Below, one piece after another: positions 31,739 through 40,247 of a DNA stretch of 64,000 nucleotides (positions are counted from its first letter, which is position 1; every line of letters starts with the position of its first letter). The position numbers and the translations under genes were made by a program. Origin of the DNA: an uncultured Fretibacterium sp. (GTDB taxonomy: Bacteria; Synergistota; Synergistia; Synergistales; Aminobacteriaceae); assembly GCA_937915755.1 (NCBI GenBank), contig CALGGR010000148.1:35150-99149 (forward strand). Direction: 5' to 3'. The notes under the pieces were generated by a model. That model saw nothing but the letters and a program-made list of their open reading frames with translations. It searched no databases and was not told where the DNA came from.

Positions 31739-33259
31739 CTATTCCTCAAGTTCTGGAAGAATCTTCTCGAACTCGCTCTCGTATGCGTGGGCCTTCTTGC
31801 TCATCTTCTTAATCTTTGCGACCTCACCCGCCGCCTGATTGATTAGCTCGACAGTTCCCGCACCGCCAACACAGCCGCCCGGGCAAGCCATTCCCTCAAG
31901 AAGATAGCCGTTACGTTTCCCAGCTTTGGCCATGAGGAGCATCTTCCGGCAATCGTTGAGACCCTCTGCGCGTTCGATGAGAATTTCTCGGTCAGGGTGA
32001 AGATTCTTTATGCAGTTCACGACAGCCTCAGCAACTCCGCCAGAAACCGCAAAGCCCCTTCCGTCAGCACTCGCGTTGTCAGGGACAGGCATCTTCTCCA
32101 AGTAATCGAAGTCAACCTCCTTAGCCTCGAACATTCCAGCAACTTCCTCGAAAGTAAGCACGAAGTCAACATCACTCCTCACGCTTCGGCGGCTTGCTTC
32201 AAGTTTCTTTGCCGCACATGGCCCGATGAATGCTACCTTGCAATTCGGGTGTTCCTTCTTTATGAGCCTCCCTGTCAAGACCATAGGTGTCAATGCCATG
32301 CTTATGCACTCCGCAAACTGAGGAAACTCCTTCTTCGCCATAACCGACCACGCGGGGCAGCATGATGTTCCCATGAACGGGAGCTTTTCCGGAACTTCCT
32401 TCACGAAATCCTCAGCCTCTTGCAACGTACACAAGTCAGCACCAACCGCAACCTCAACAACGTCAGCAAAACCCAATTCCTTGAAAGCCGCCCTCATCTT
32501 CTCAGGCGTTAAGGTCTTCCCGAACTGTCCGGCAATCGCGGGGGCTATAGCCGCGTAAACAGGAGTCTCACTCCTTATTGCCTGAATGCACTGGAATATT
32601 TGAGCCTTATCCGCAATCGCTCCGAACGGGCAGTTAGCGAGGCACATTCCGCAGGACACGCATTTTTCCTGGTCAATGTCAGCGCGCCCGAACTCGTCCG
32701 TCGTTATGGCTTTAACACCGCAGGCTACAGCACATGGCCTCTGCATTCTCAGGATCACTCCGTACTGGCAGACGGTCATGCACTTTCCGCACTTTATGCA
32801 CTTTGTCCCGTCAATATGAGCCTGACCCTTGTCGAAATATATCGCGTCTTTCGGGCAGACTTGAGAGCATGGACGGGCAAGGCAGCCTTGACATTGGTCT
32901 GTGATTACGACCTTGTTGTCGGGGCAGGAATGGCACGCGAACTTTATGATGTTGATCAGCGGAGGCTGGTAGTACTTTTCGGGGTGAACGCACTCTTCTG
33001 CGCCTGTTGAGACTGGGGCATGTTCGGAGGCTTTTCGCAGAGGCAGTCCCATTGCGAGCCTCATTCTTTCACGGACTATTGCTCGCTCAAGGAAAACGTC
33101 GTCCCTGTAGTGCGAGACTTCGCCGGGGATTACCCTGTACGGTATCTGCTCCATCTCGGAAAGATCGCCGGGCTTGTAGTTGTAGGATAATCTTGCGACC
33201 TCAGCGAATATTGCCCTTCTTATGTCGTTGATTGATGTGTGGATTCCTCTCATTCCCAT
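31739..33259 (-). CDS. [FeFe] hydrogenase, probably group B
   Basis: 506 residues. N-terminal Cys-rich ferredoxin-like segment (CHSC...CQGCLARPCSQVCPKDA, CIKCGKCMTVC, CVSCGMCLANCPFGA), then the H-cluster domain: L1 TSCCPAWSVM, L2 FIGPCAAKKLEA (GPC instead of MPC), L3 EGMACPGGCVGGAG. The GPC variant and domain order fit the group B1/B3 monomeric hydrogenases. Would evolve or oxidise H2 with ferredoxin. No maturation genes (hydE/F/G) in the window. Confidence 0.88.
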   Translation of the reverse strand: MGMRGIHTSINDIRRAIFAEVARLSYNYKPGDLSEMEQIPYRVIPGEVSHYRDDVFLERAIVRERMRLAMGLPLRKASEHAPVSTGAEECVHPEKYYQPPLINIIKFACHSCPDNKVVITDQCQGCLARPCSQVCPKDAIYFDKGQAHIDGTKCIKCGKCMTVCQYGVILRMQRPCAVACGVKAITTDEFGRADIDQEKCVSCGMCLANCPFGAIADKAQIFQCIQAIRSETPVYAAIAPAIAGQFGKTLTPEKMRAAFKELGFADVVEVAVGADLCTLQEAEDFVKEVPEKLPFMGTSCCPAWSVMAKKEFPQFAECISMALTPMVLTGRLIKKEHPNCKVAFIGPCAAKKLEASRRSVRSDVDFVLTFEEVAGMFEAKEVDFDYLEKMPVPDNASADGRGFAVSGGVAEAVVNCIKNLHPDREILIERAEGLNDCRKMLLMAKAGKRNGYLLEGMACPGGCVGGAGTVELINQAAGEVAKIKKMSKKAHAYESEFEKILPELEE

Positions 33260-33307
33260 TTGAGATTTCCCCCTCGTCTTGAGTTTGTGATTTTATGGAC
33301 AGACCTA

Positions 33308-33793
33308 TTATAACTTAACTCCCTCAAGCTCAAGAAGTTTCCGTTTGCGTTCAATTCCTCCGCCGTAGCCCGTGAGATTACCCCTTGCGCCTATAACCCT
33401 GTGGCAAGGAATGATGAGTGATATTTTGTTCCTCGACGCTGACCCCCCTACCGCACGCGCTGACATTTTGGGGATATTGCGACGCTGGGCGATTATTCCG
33501 GCAATCTCCGCGTACGTCATGATGTGGCCGAATGGAATCTCAAGCATAATCCCGCAAACCTCTCTGTGAAAATCCGAGCCTTCGATCTTCAACGGCGGCG
33601 TGAAATCCGGCGTTCTCCCACTGAAATATATATTGAGCCATTCATCAGCCTGCTCAAAAATTGGAATGCTGTCAGCCGTAGTATCCCTGTGATTTTCCGT
33701 GAGCTGGTCGCTGAAGTAGAGGCCCGTGATTTTTCCGTCGTCGCCGAAAATCGTAATCTCACCTAATGGCGAGTCGTAATAGTGAGCAGTCAT
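33308..33793 (-). CDS. ogt: O6-methylguanine-DNA methyltransferase
   Basis: 161 residues. Acceptor cysteine in IIPCHRVIGARGNLTGYGGG, upstream IPFGHIMTYAEIA. Repairs alkylated guanine by suicide transfer. Stands alone. Confidence 0.93.
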   Translation of the reverse strand: MTAHYYDSPLGEITIFGDDGKITGLYFSDQLTENHRDTTADSIPIFEQADEWLNIYFSGRTPDFTPPLKIEGSDFHREVCGIMLEIPFGHIMTYAEIAGIIAQRRNIPKMSARAVGGSASRNKISLIIPCHRVIGARGNLTGYGGGIERKRKLLELEGVKL

Positions 33794-33953
33794 TGATTGT
33801 CTCCTTATGTGTGAAGTTGGGAGATATTATATATGGAAATTCATAATGTTTATACGCGATGGTGATGTTTCTGTTTCAGGAAGATATTATTTCTTCTCAA
33901 AATATTTTGCGTTCAGTAAGATAATTATAATATGTTACGGTATAAATTGGGCA

Positions 33954-33990
33954 GAAAAAAGAGTCCCCCTCTATGCAAAAGGGGAACTCT
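33954..33990 (-). terminator. Terminator of the small secreted protein gene
   Basis: Minus-strand GAGTTCCCCT / AGGGGGACTC hairpin followed by TTTTTT. The stretch 33794-33953 holds nothing else I can support. Confidence 0.7.
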
Positions 33991-34006
33991 ATGTTTTAAA
34001 TGTCAG

Positions 34007-34228
34007 TTATCTTCTTTTATGATAACCTTCCCCGTGTCCGCAATGCCAGCATGTATAATGCTTGCCGACTGCATCTGTACTCCGAAATTCTGTACACTTA
34101 CAACCACCGTAGGTGCAATCTGCCGCATAGCTCCAGATACCCCTGCTCGCAAAAGCACTACCCGCAATCGTTAGCAATAATGCCAATATACATACCCAAA
34201 ACATAAAACCGTTGCGTACTTTTTTCAT
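34007..34228 (-). CDS. Small secreted Cys/His-rich protein
   Basis: 73 residues from ATG 34228 after AGGAGGTGAG. Signal peptide (to GSAFA), then about 45 residues with CTYGGCKC and CWHCGHGEGYH, a pattern able to bind one or two metal ions. Not recognised. Own terminator at 33954. Confidence 0.55.
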   Translation of the reverse strand: MKKVRNGFMFWVCILALLLTIAGSAFASRGIWSYAADCTYGGCKCTEFRSTDAVGKHYTCWHCGHGEGYHKRR

Positions 34229-34376
34229 GATACTCACCTCCTAACATTTCCCGCTCCGTCATCTATTTTCTGATTACAGATGAATCTTCATGCAGACTGT
34301 ATACTGCATACCTTCAACGAAAATTTTTGCACACCACTACTAATGCCCACACCCTGCCTATGATATAATCACTATA

Positions 34377-34455
34377 AATAAGGAAACAGACATAAGCAGT
34401 CGCGTGCTAGAAATTATGACAAAGTTATTATAGCATAAGCTCTGTCTGTTTTCAT
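34377..34455 (+). ncRNA. Candidate small RNA with its own promoter
   Basis: Extended -10 TGATATAAT (34362-34370) precedes a roughly 75-base inverted structure: AAACAGACA (34384-34392)/TGTCTGTTT (34443-34451), extended by AGC/GCT and an inner GCTA/TAGC hairpin, then a T-rich tail. No ORF. Could instead be a small inverted-repeat element. The rest of 34229-34529 shows nothing else. Confidence 0.35.
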
Positions 34456-34529
34456 ACTTTTTCAAAAACTTTTTCACAGAATTTTTATATCACCGTGTTA
34501 TTTTGGCCTTATGAAAGGTGGAATGAAGA

Positions 34530-35135
34530 ATGAGGAAAATTATTCTTGCACTCACAGTAATTACGCTGCTCATTGCCGGAACTTCAGCCGCTTTTGCTGA
34601 CGATGAAGCCCGCGACGCGATGATAGCATATTCCGGCACCAATGCTTTCGCCAACCTTCTCCCCGAAGAACGTCAGGCCTGCATGATGTGGGTCGCTGAA
34701 GGCGGGAAGATGAGCGAGACTTGCAGAGGCGCAGTAGTTCGCCTAATCTCGGAAGACCCTGATGCTGTTACTCCGTCGCAGAGGAAGGCATTACTCGCGG
34801 CAGCCTCCGGGACAGTCAGTGCGTCAGCATCAAAATCAAAAGCTCCGGCCCCAGTCTCCGCAGATAACACCCCGACCATCAAGAAGTCCGACAACACAGG
34901 AGCAATCATAGCCGCCGGAGTAATCGGGATAATTGCGGGAATGGTAATTCACAACAACTGGCCGAGACATAGAAACTCCGAACCATCTTACGGCCCGCCT
35001 CCTCCTCCGCATCATCAGCCTGCGCCGCCGCATTACCGCCAAGCCCCTCCGAACCGTCATCCACAGCCCGTAACGAGGCAGAACCCGCAGAGAGTCCCGC
35101 CTCCTTCCAACAACAGAAGACCGCCCTCAAGATAG
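34530..35135 (+). CDS. Secreted/membrane protein with Pro/His-rich tail
   Basis: 201 residues: signal peptide (to SAAFA), a helical region with two cysteines (RQACMMWV...SETCRGAV), an Ala/Ser linker, a membrane segment near 125-143 (GAIIAAGVIGIIAGMVI), and a Pro/His/Arg/Asn-rich tail of about 55 residues. The N-terminal half recalls cysteine-rich repeat proteins. Function unknown. AAAGGTGG upstream. Confidence 0.6.
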   Translation: MRKIILALTVITLLIAGTSAAFADDEARDAMIAYSGTNAFANLLPEERQACMMWVAEGGKMSETCRGAVVRLISEDPDAVTPSQRKALLAAASGTVSASASKSKAPAPVSADNTPTIKKSDNTGAIIAAGVIGIIAGMVIHNNWPRHRNSEPSYGPPPPPHHQPAPPHYRQAPPNRHPQPVTRQNPQRVPPPSNNRRPPSR

Positions 35136-35148
35136 AGCTGCTCACTAA

Positions 35149-35179
35149 ATCCCCTCGCAAAGTTGAGGGGTCATTTTTT
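35149..35179 (+). terminator. Terminator after the Pro-rich protein gene
   Basis: CCCCTC (35151-35156) / GAGGGG (35165-35170) followed by TCATTTTTT; its T tract overlaps the 3' end of the convergent MFS gene. Confidence 0.7.
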
Positions 35180-36355
35180 CACTGTCTTTATGCTCGCAGC
35201 GTAAGCACTGTTCAGCAACCCGAATACCGCCGACATCATGAAGAGCGTCTCAATACCCATAACCTGCCATATCCACCCGCCGAATAACGCGATCAGTATC
35301 GTTATAAGATGGTTGACTGATACGCCCGTTGAGATTGTGGCTTTGACTTCTTCGGGAGTGTCCGACAAATCTTGAACGTAGACATTCGAGGCCATTGATG
35401 CAAGCGAGATCACAGCGTCGAGAATGTAATTCACACAGCAGACAATGAACGCGACATTCATCGGAAAAATGTGGTGAGCAAATCCATAGAAGAAGCACAC
35501 GATTACGAGTATCAAAGTGTCCATGACCATCACAATTTTGTAGCCGAAGCGGTCAATGATCCTCCCCACAATCGGAGCGCATATGAAAGTTGACACAGCC
35601 GACAGCGCGAAGAGTATGCTTATAGCCATTGCCCCAGCACCGTAGAAAAGTACAAGCAAGTACGGCCCGAACGTGAAGAATATTTGTTTTCTCGCTCCGT
35701 AGAACACTTCGAGCATGTAGAACTTGAAGTATTTTCGGCGGAAGTAGAAGCGTGTTACGGTGTGCTTCTGCTGACTGGCTCCCTTCATGTTGAGTGTGAT
35801 GATGAAACCGATAAGGATTATTGCTGACGATGCTATGAACATTGGACGGTAGAGGCTGAATTTCCCAGAGAGAAGCCCGAAAACGATTGCAACGACGATA
35901 TACCCCGCCAACGTCCCGCACTGGTAGGCCGAGTTTTGAATGCCCAACGCCGCGCCTCCTCTTCCAGACTGTGAGTACTCGAGGGCTAACGTGCTTCTCA
36001 TTCCGAACTGCATGTGTTCACCGAGAGAGTATACGAAGACAGCGCAGGTAACGAGAAATCTGTTCGCTGGAATCACAGACTGCATTGCCATTCCCGCGAG
36101 CATCACAATCGCGCCGGCCTTGAAGATTTTTTCCGCGCTGAACTCGTAAAGCAACGCTAGAATGAAAACCAGCAAGAAGCCCGGCAATTCCCTGAAAAAT
36201 TCTGAGACACCTCTGTCTAATTGAGACATGCTCACTATTTCGGCAAGATAATTATCGAGGACTGCCTTGTACAATCCGTAAGCCAATCCGAATACTGCCA
36301 ATGAAAGAATGAACGCCTTATATTGCGAGTCTTCTCTGAATATTTTTGACGGCAT
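35171..36355 (-). CDS. MFS transporter
   Basis: 394 residues with about twelve hydrophobic segments and the loop signature GRIIDRFGYKIVM between helices 8 and 9. Major facilitator family; substrate cannot be read from the sequence. Divergent from the flavoprotein pair. Confidence 0.8.
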   Translation of the reverse strand: MPSKIFREDSQYKAFILSLAVFGLAYGLYKAVLDNYLAEIVSMSQLDRGVSEFFRELPGFLLVFILALLYEFSAEKIFKAGAIVMLAGMAMQSVIPANRFLVTCAVFVYSLGEHMQFGMRSTLALEYSQSGRGGAALGIQNSAYQCGTLAGYIVVAIVFGLLSGKFSLYRPMFIASSAIILIGFIITLNMKGASQQKHTVTRFYFRRKYFKFYMLEVFYGARKQIFFTFGPYLLVLFYGAGAMAISILFALSAVSTFICAPIVGRIIDRFGYKIVMVMDTLILVIVCFFYGFAHHIFPMNVAFIVCCVNYILDAVISLASMASNVYVQDLSDTPEEVKATISTGVSVNHLITILIALFGGWIWQVMGIETLFMMSAVFGLLNSAYAASIKTVKK

Positions 36356-36436
36356 ATTGCAGAAACTCTCCTCCCCATTATGTTGCTTTAGTATAATACA
36401 AACACAATCAAATTTTCGGAGGGGGAATTATACAAC

Positions 36437-37120
36437 ATGAAAGCATTATTCGTGAATGGTTCGCCGCGAAAGAACTGGAACACTCACAAAATGCTCGAAC
36501 ATGCCATGAAAGGAGCGTCTGACGCAGGAGCAGAGTGTGAGATGATTCACCTCTATGATTACAGCTTCAAGGGGTGCGTTTCGTGCTTCGCCTGCAAGGT
36601 CAAGAACAGCAAAACCAACGGACTCTGCGCCTACAGGGACGATTTGAGGCCGATTTTGGAGAAAGCATTATCGAGCGATGTTATTGTCGCGGGAAGCCCG
36701 ATATACTTCAGCCACCCTACAGGAATGTTCTACTCGTTCCTCGAACGCCTGATGTTCCCCGTACTCTCATACAACGGGAAATATGACGAGGAAACTCACA
36801 CTATGGAGTCCCGAATAATGACGCGGGATATTTTCACTGGCATGATATACACGATGGGCTACCCAGATGAGGAGGGCATAAAGGACTTCGGCTATCTCAA
36901 AGTTTTTGACGAGACACGGAGATTCCTTGAACAGCTTTTCGGGTACAGTGAGACGCTTTACGCCTACAACACGTACCAGTTCAGCGATTATTCACGCTAT
37001 GACGTTGCGGAAGTAATTGAACCGATGAAAGCAAAGTGGCGCGATGAACATTTCCCTGAAGACCTCAGGAAAGCCTATGAGCTGGGGAAACGTCTCGTTG
37101 AGAAAGCAGGTGCAAAATAA
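36437..37120 (+). CDS. Flavodoxin-fold NAD(P)H-dependent FMN reductase-like protein, copy A
   Basis: 227 residues. FMN phosphate loop FVNGSPRKNWNTHKML, then cysteines in GCVSCFACKVKNSKTNGLCAYRDDL, then VIVAGSPIYFSHPTGM. Resembles iron-sulfur flavoprotein/multimeric flavodoxin WrbA-type enzymes; the Cys set CVSCFAC...C may bind a cluster. GGAGGGGGAA upstream. Its stop overlaps the ATG of the next paralogue. Confidence 0.82.
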   Translation: MKALFVNGSPRKNWNTHKMLEHAMKGASDAGAECEMIHLYDYSFKGCVSCFACKVKNSKTNGLCAYRDDLRPILEKALSSDVIVAGSPIYFSHPTGMFYSFLERLMFPVLSYNGKYDEETHTMESRIMTRDIFTGMIYTMGYPDEEGIKDFGYLKVFDETRRFLEQLFGYSETLYAYNTYQFSDYSRYDVAEVIEPMKAKWRDEHFPEDLRKAYELGKRLVEKAGAK

Positions 37121-37791
37121 TGAAAGCTATGTTTGTGAACGGCTCGCCCCGCAAAGAATGGAACACTCACAAAATGCTTGAGAGCGCGATGAAGGGAGCT
37201 TCAGACGCTGGTGCAGAGTGTGAGCTTGTACATCTCTATGATTACAGCTTCAAGGGGTGCGTGTCATGTTTCGCGTGCAAGGTCAAGAACTCGAAGACTA
37301 ACGGACTATGTGCATACCGTGATGATCTTCGTCCTGTTCTTGAGAGGGCGTTACAGTCAGACGTTATAGTGATTGGAAGTCCCATTTACTTCAGCTATCC
37401 GACGGGAATGTTCCGCTCATTCATCGAGCGTTTTCTGTTCCCCATCATGAGCTACAACGTCAACCCTGACGGAACAAGACCCCGCGCAATCGACAAGACG
37501 ATATACAGCGCATTAATCTACACGATGAACTGCCCAGAAGAGCTCGCAGAGGAGGTACATTACCCCGAATATCTCGCGCCTAATGCCCTCGTGATGAACA
37601 TTGTGCTGGGATACTGCGAGGAACTTTGCGCCTACAATACGTATCAGTTCAGGGACTATTCGCGCTATGACGCTAACATGTTCAGCGAGACTGTGAAAGC
37701 GAAGTACAGAGATGAACATTTCGGGACTGACCTTCAGAACGCCTACGACTTGGGCAAGCGTCTTGTGATGAAAGCAAAAGAGGAAGCGTAG
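37120..37791 (+). CDS. Flavodoxin-fold FMN reductase-like protein, copy B
   Basis: 223 residues, tandem paralogue of the preceding gene, nearly identical in residues 1-110 (FVNGSPRKEWNTHKML, CVSCFACKVKNSKTNGLCAYRDDL) and more diverged afterwards (about residues 120-170). Same cofactor and Cys motifs. The two may form a heteromer or have different substrates. Confidence 0.82.
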   Translation: MKAMFVNGSPRKEWNTHKMLESAMKGASDAGAECELVHLYDYSFKGCVSCFACKVKNSKTNGLCAYRDDLRPVLERALQSDVIVIGSPIYFSYPTGMFRSFIERFLFPIMSYNVNPDGTRPRAIDKTIYSALIYTMNCPEELAEEVHYPEYLAPNALVMNIVLGYCEELCAYNTYQFRDYSRYDANMFSETVKAKYRDEHFGTDLQNAYDLGKRLVMKAKEEA

Positions 37792-37792
37792 C

Positions 37793-37996
37793 ATGAACGC
37801 CCGGCTTGTGGCAAAAGGCAGGGAGCTGATTATCCGAATGCGCGACGACTGCAAGCCGCTCAACCTCACGGAATACTACAAGGCACTCAATGAAAGCCGC
37901 CAGCGTGATGCGGGACTGTCCATCATCATGAAAATGTCGAAGGACGTGCAGTACACGAATACTTTGGGGGCGAACAATCTTATTGTCAGGGGTTGA
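37793..37996 (+). CDS. Small unknown protein after the flavoprotein pair
   Basis: 67 residues, starting 1 base after copy B's stop, mixed charge and predicted helical (MNARLVAKGRELIIRMRDD, YYKALNESRQRDAGLSIIMKM). Not recognised. Tight spacing suggests it is translated with the flavoproteins. Confidence 0.5.
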   Translation: MNARLVAKGRELIIRMRDDCKPLNLTEYYKALNESRQRDAGLSIIMKMSKDVQYTNTLGANNLIVRG

Positions 37997-38018
37997 AGTG
38001 AAAAGCTATCCTAAGATT

Positions 38019-38047
38019 TTGACAGGGCGGGGAAAAAATGGTAATTT
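38019..38047 (+). promoter_or_regulatory. Promoter of the partner-switching operon
   Basis: TTGACA (38019-38024), 17-base spacer, TAATTT (38042-38047). A GGAGGA Shine-Dalgarno follows before the STAS gene at 38093. Confidence 0.7.
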
Positions 38048-38092
38048 CTACCATGAATAATAATTCTCATAATTACGGAGGATAATCGAAAC

Positions 38093-38389
38093 ATGGAACT
38101 CAAGAAAGAAGTAAACGGTTCATCACTCACAATCGCACTCGACGGAAGACTCGACACAACCACAGCTCCCCAGCTCGAAGCAGAAATCTCTGGCGGCCTC
38201 AACGGAATCACTGACCTCACTATCGACATGGCCAAGCTCGTCTATGTCTCTTCAGCAGGCCTCCGCGTTCTCCTAAAGGCCCAGAAGCTCATGAACAAGC
38301 AGGGCAAAATGACCGTCAAGAATGCAAGTCAGGAGATTAAGGAAATCTTCGAGGTAACTGGCTTCGACGAACTCCTCAACATCGAGTAA
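38093..38389 (+). CDS. STAS-domain anti-sigma factor antagonist
   Basis: 98 residues, SpoIIAA/RsbV type. GRLDTTTAPQLEAE and the phosphorylation loop LVYVSSAGLRVLL with Ser53/Ser54. In such systems the RsbW-like kinase (here at 44734) phosphorylates it and SpoIIE/RsbU phosphatases (here at 41110 and 43125) dephosphorylate it. First gene of the operon; 2 bases before the next gene. Confidence 0.9.
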   Translation: MELKKEVNGSSLTIALDGRLDTTTAPQLEAEISGGLNGITDLTIDMAKLVYVSSAGLRVLLKAQKLMNKQGKMTVKNASQEIKEIFEVTGFDELLNIE

Positions 38390-38391
38390 CC

Positions 38392-39327
38392 ATGCTCAAT
38401 TTCCAGCCCCTCTCCTTGGGCTTAAAGTCGCTGGCGGATTCCTACACGTTCAAATACGGCGAGGAATCTTGCCAGCACTCTTTTGTGTCCTCGTGGTGTC
38501 TAAGGCACAAGTACGGCGACTCGTTCTGCGAACACGAAGGTTTCCTCTACACCCTCCGTGCAAATCTCTGCAATGATTCCGAAAGGGTATACCTTTTCCC
38601 GTTAGGCCCGCGATATGATACGGACGCATTGAGGTGTGCAATACAGAACGTAATCGACGATGCGCACAGCCATAATTGCCGCGTGAAGTTCCAGACTGTA
38701 ACAGAATCCGCAAAGGACATAATAACGGAGCTTTTTCCCGGACAATTCGAAGTACATTACAGCCGCGACTTGGCAGAATACATTTACGACGTGAACAGCC
38801 AAGTTACACTCTCAGGCAAGCATCTTCAGTGGAGGCGAAGAGATTTCAACCGTTTCTGCCGTGAGTATGCCGGAAGATTCGAGACACTGAAAATTTCACC
38901 AGGACACATTGAAGGAATAAGGGAGTGCCAACAAAAATGGCGCGAGGAAAAATTCTTGACCCTCAACGGAATCACTCCGGCTCTCGAAACTCTCCTGAGG
39001 GACGAGAATAAAGGAGTTCAATGCGCGCTCGATGACTTCTTCGAGCTTGGAATGTCAGGAGTCGTTATACTCATTGACGGCGAAATCAGTGCTTACATGT
39101 ACGGCTTCCCATTAAATTCTGAATGCTTCGATGCAAGGTCGGGGAAAGGAGACATTGATGTTCCCAGAATTTCAGGAGCATTGAAGCGCGAGTTTGCTAG
39201 AGTTTGCTGTGAGGGCTACAAGTACGTCAACTTTGAGGAAGACTTAGGCATTCCGGGACTGCGGGAAATGAAGGTTGAGTATTATCCCGTACGAATGATT
39301 GAGAAATTTATACTGACAGAAATATGA
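38392..39327 (+). CDS. DUF2156 (GNAT-like aminoacyltransferase-type) protein
   Basis: 311 residues, soluble. Matches DUF2156/LPG-synthase C-terminal pattern: FKYGEESCQHSFVSSWCLRHKYG, LSGKHLQWRRRDFNRFCREY, YKYVNFEEDLGIPGLREMK. Related proteins transfer aminoacyl groups to lipids or small molecules. In this operon it may be an output or be controlled by the partner switch. Confidence 0.75.
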   Translation: MLNFQPLSLGLKSLADSYTFKYGEESCQHSFVSSWCLRHKYGDSFCEHEGFLYTLRANLCNDSERVYLFPLGPRYDTDALRCAIQNVIDDAHSHNCRVKFQTVTESAKDIITELFPGQFEVHYSRDLAEYIYDVNSQVTLSGKHLQWRRRDFNRFCREYAGRFETLKISPGHIEGIRECQQKWREEKFLTLNGITPALETLLRDENKGVQCALDDFFELGMSGVVILIDGEISAYMYGFPLNSECFDARSGKGDIDVPRISGALKREFARVCCEGYKYVNFEEDLGIPGLREMKVEYYPVRMIEKFILTEI

Positions 39328-40247
39328 ACCGTCTCGAAGCCAACATCTCACTGTTAATCATAACGTTTCTAGCGTCAATACATTACGTTTTCCTCGCGGG
39401 AGTCCCTGACAGCGTTTCACATTTCGCGTTTCTATGTGTAACTAACTTTGTGGGTTTTGCGATATTGCTTGCGTTTTTCTTCGGTGAACTTTTCAGGCTC
39501 GACGTTCAGCAGGTCTTGCAGTCATTGATACTGTCATCGGAGTTAGTGGCTTTCAACTTCCTAATGCTTCTGGGTGTCTCCGGCTCATCGTCAACTGTTA
39601 CCGCTGCGGTGCTTTCGTCATACTTCGTATTCGTTGCGGCGTTCTCCGCGTTAAAGGCGAGGAAATTCCCAGATGCCGGGACTTTTACGGGGGTACTCAT
39701 GGTACTTTCGGGGCTTTTCCTTATCACTGAGGCATACAAGGGAGGCTCTGTTGACGGAGGAATAATTTACCTTGTTCTCGCTGACATAGTTTTCGCGCTC
39801 TACGTAATCACTACAGGGGCTTATGCGTCGTCATCGAATCCGGCTATTTTAGCTATGGGTCAAACGTTCTTCTGTTCAGTATTCTCATTGCTTCTTTGGA
39901 CATGGCAGGTTATTTTTGACGGGGGGACGTTCAAGCTGCCTTCGGACGGAATTTTCTGGACTTCTGTGATATATATCAGCCTGTTCATGAGGGGACTTTT
40001 CACGATAATACAGATTTACGCGCAGAGGTATATCAGCCCGCTCAACACGTCATTGATTTTCTCGACCGAAACTATTATAACTATGGCCGCTTCTCCGATA
40101 CTTGCTGAATTTTTGGGGACTAAGCCTGAAATTATCACGTTGCCGAAAGTTATCGGGGGTGTTGTTATGGTTACAGGAATACTCATTGCAGAGCCGGAAG
40201 TATTAGCAGCGTTAAGGAGGATTTTAGCCCGTGTTAAGCAGCCGTGA
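39324..40247 (+). CDS. DMT/EamA-family transporter
   Basis: 307 residues, about ten hydrophobic segments in two EamA-like halves. Start overlaps the upstream stop by ATGA, and its end overlaps the next gene by 17 bases. Substrate unknown. Confidence 0.75.
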   Translation: MNRLEANISLLIITFLASIHYVFLAGVPDSVSHFAFLCVTNFVGFAILLAFFFGELFRLDVQQVLQSLILSSELVAFNFLMLLGVSGSSSTVTAAVLSSYFVFVAAFSALKARKFPDAGTFTGVLMVLSGLFLITEAYKGGSVDGGIIYLVLADIVFALYVITTGAYASSSNPAILAMGQTFFCSVFSLLLWTWQVIFDGGTFKLPSDGIFWTSVIYISLFMRGLFTIIQIYAQRYISPLNTSLIFSTETIITMAASPILAEFLGTKPEIITLPKVIGGVVMVTGILIAEPEVLAALRRILARVKQP

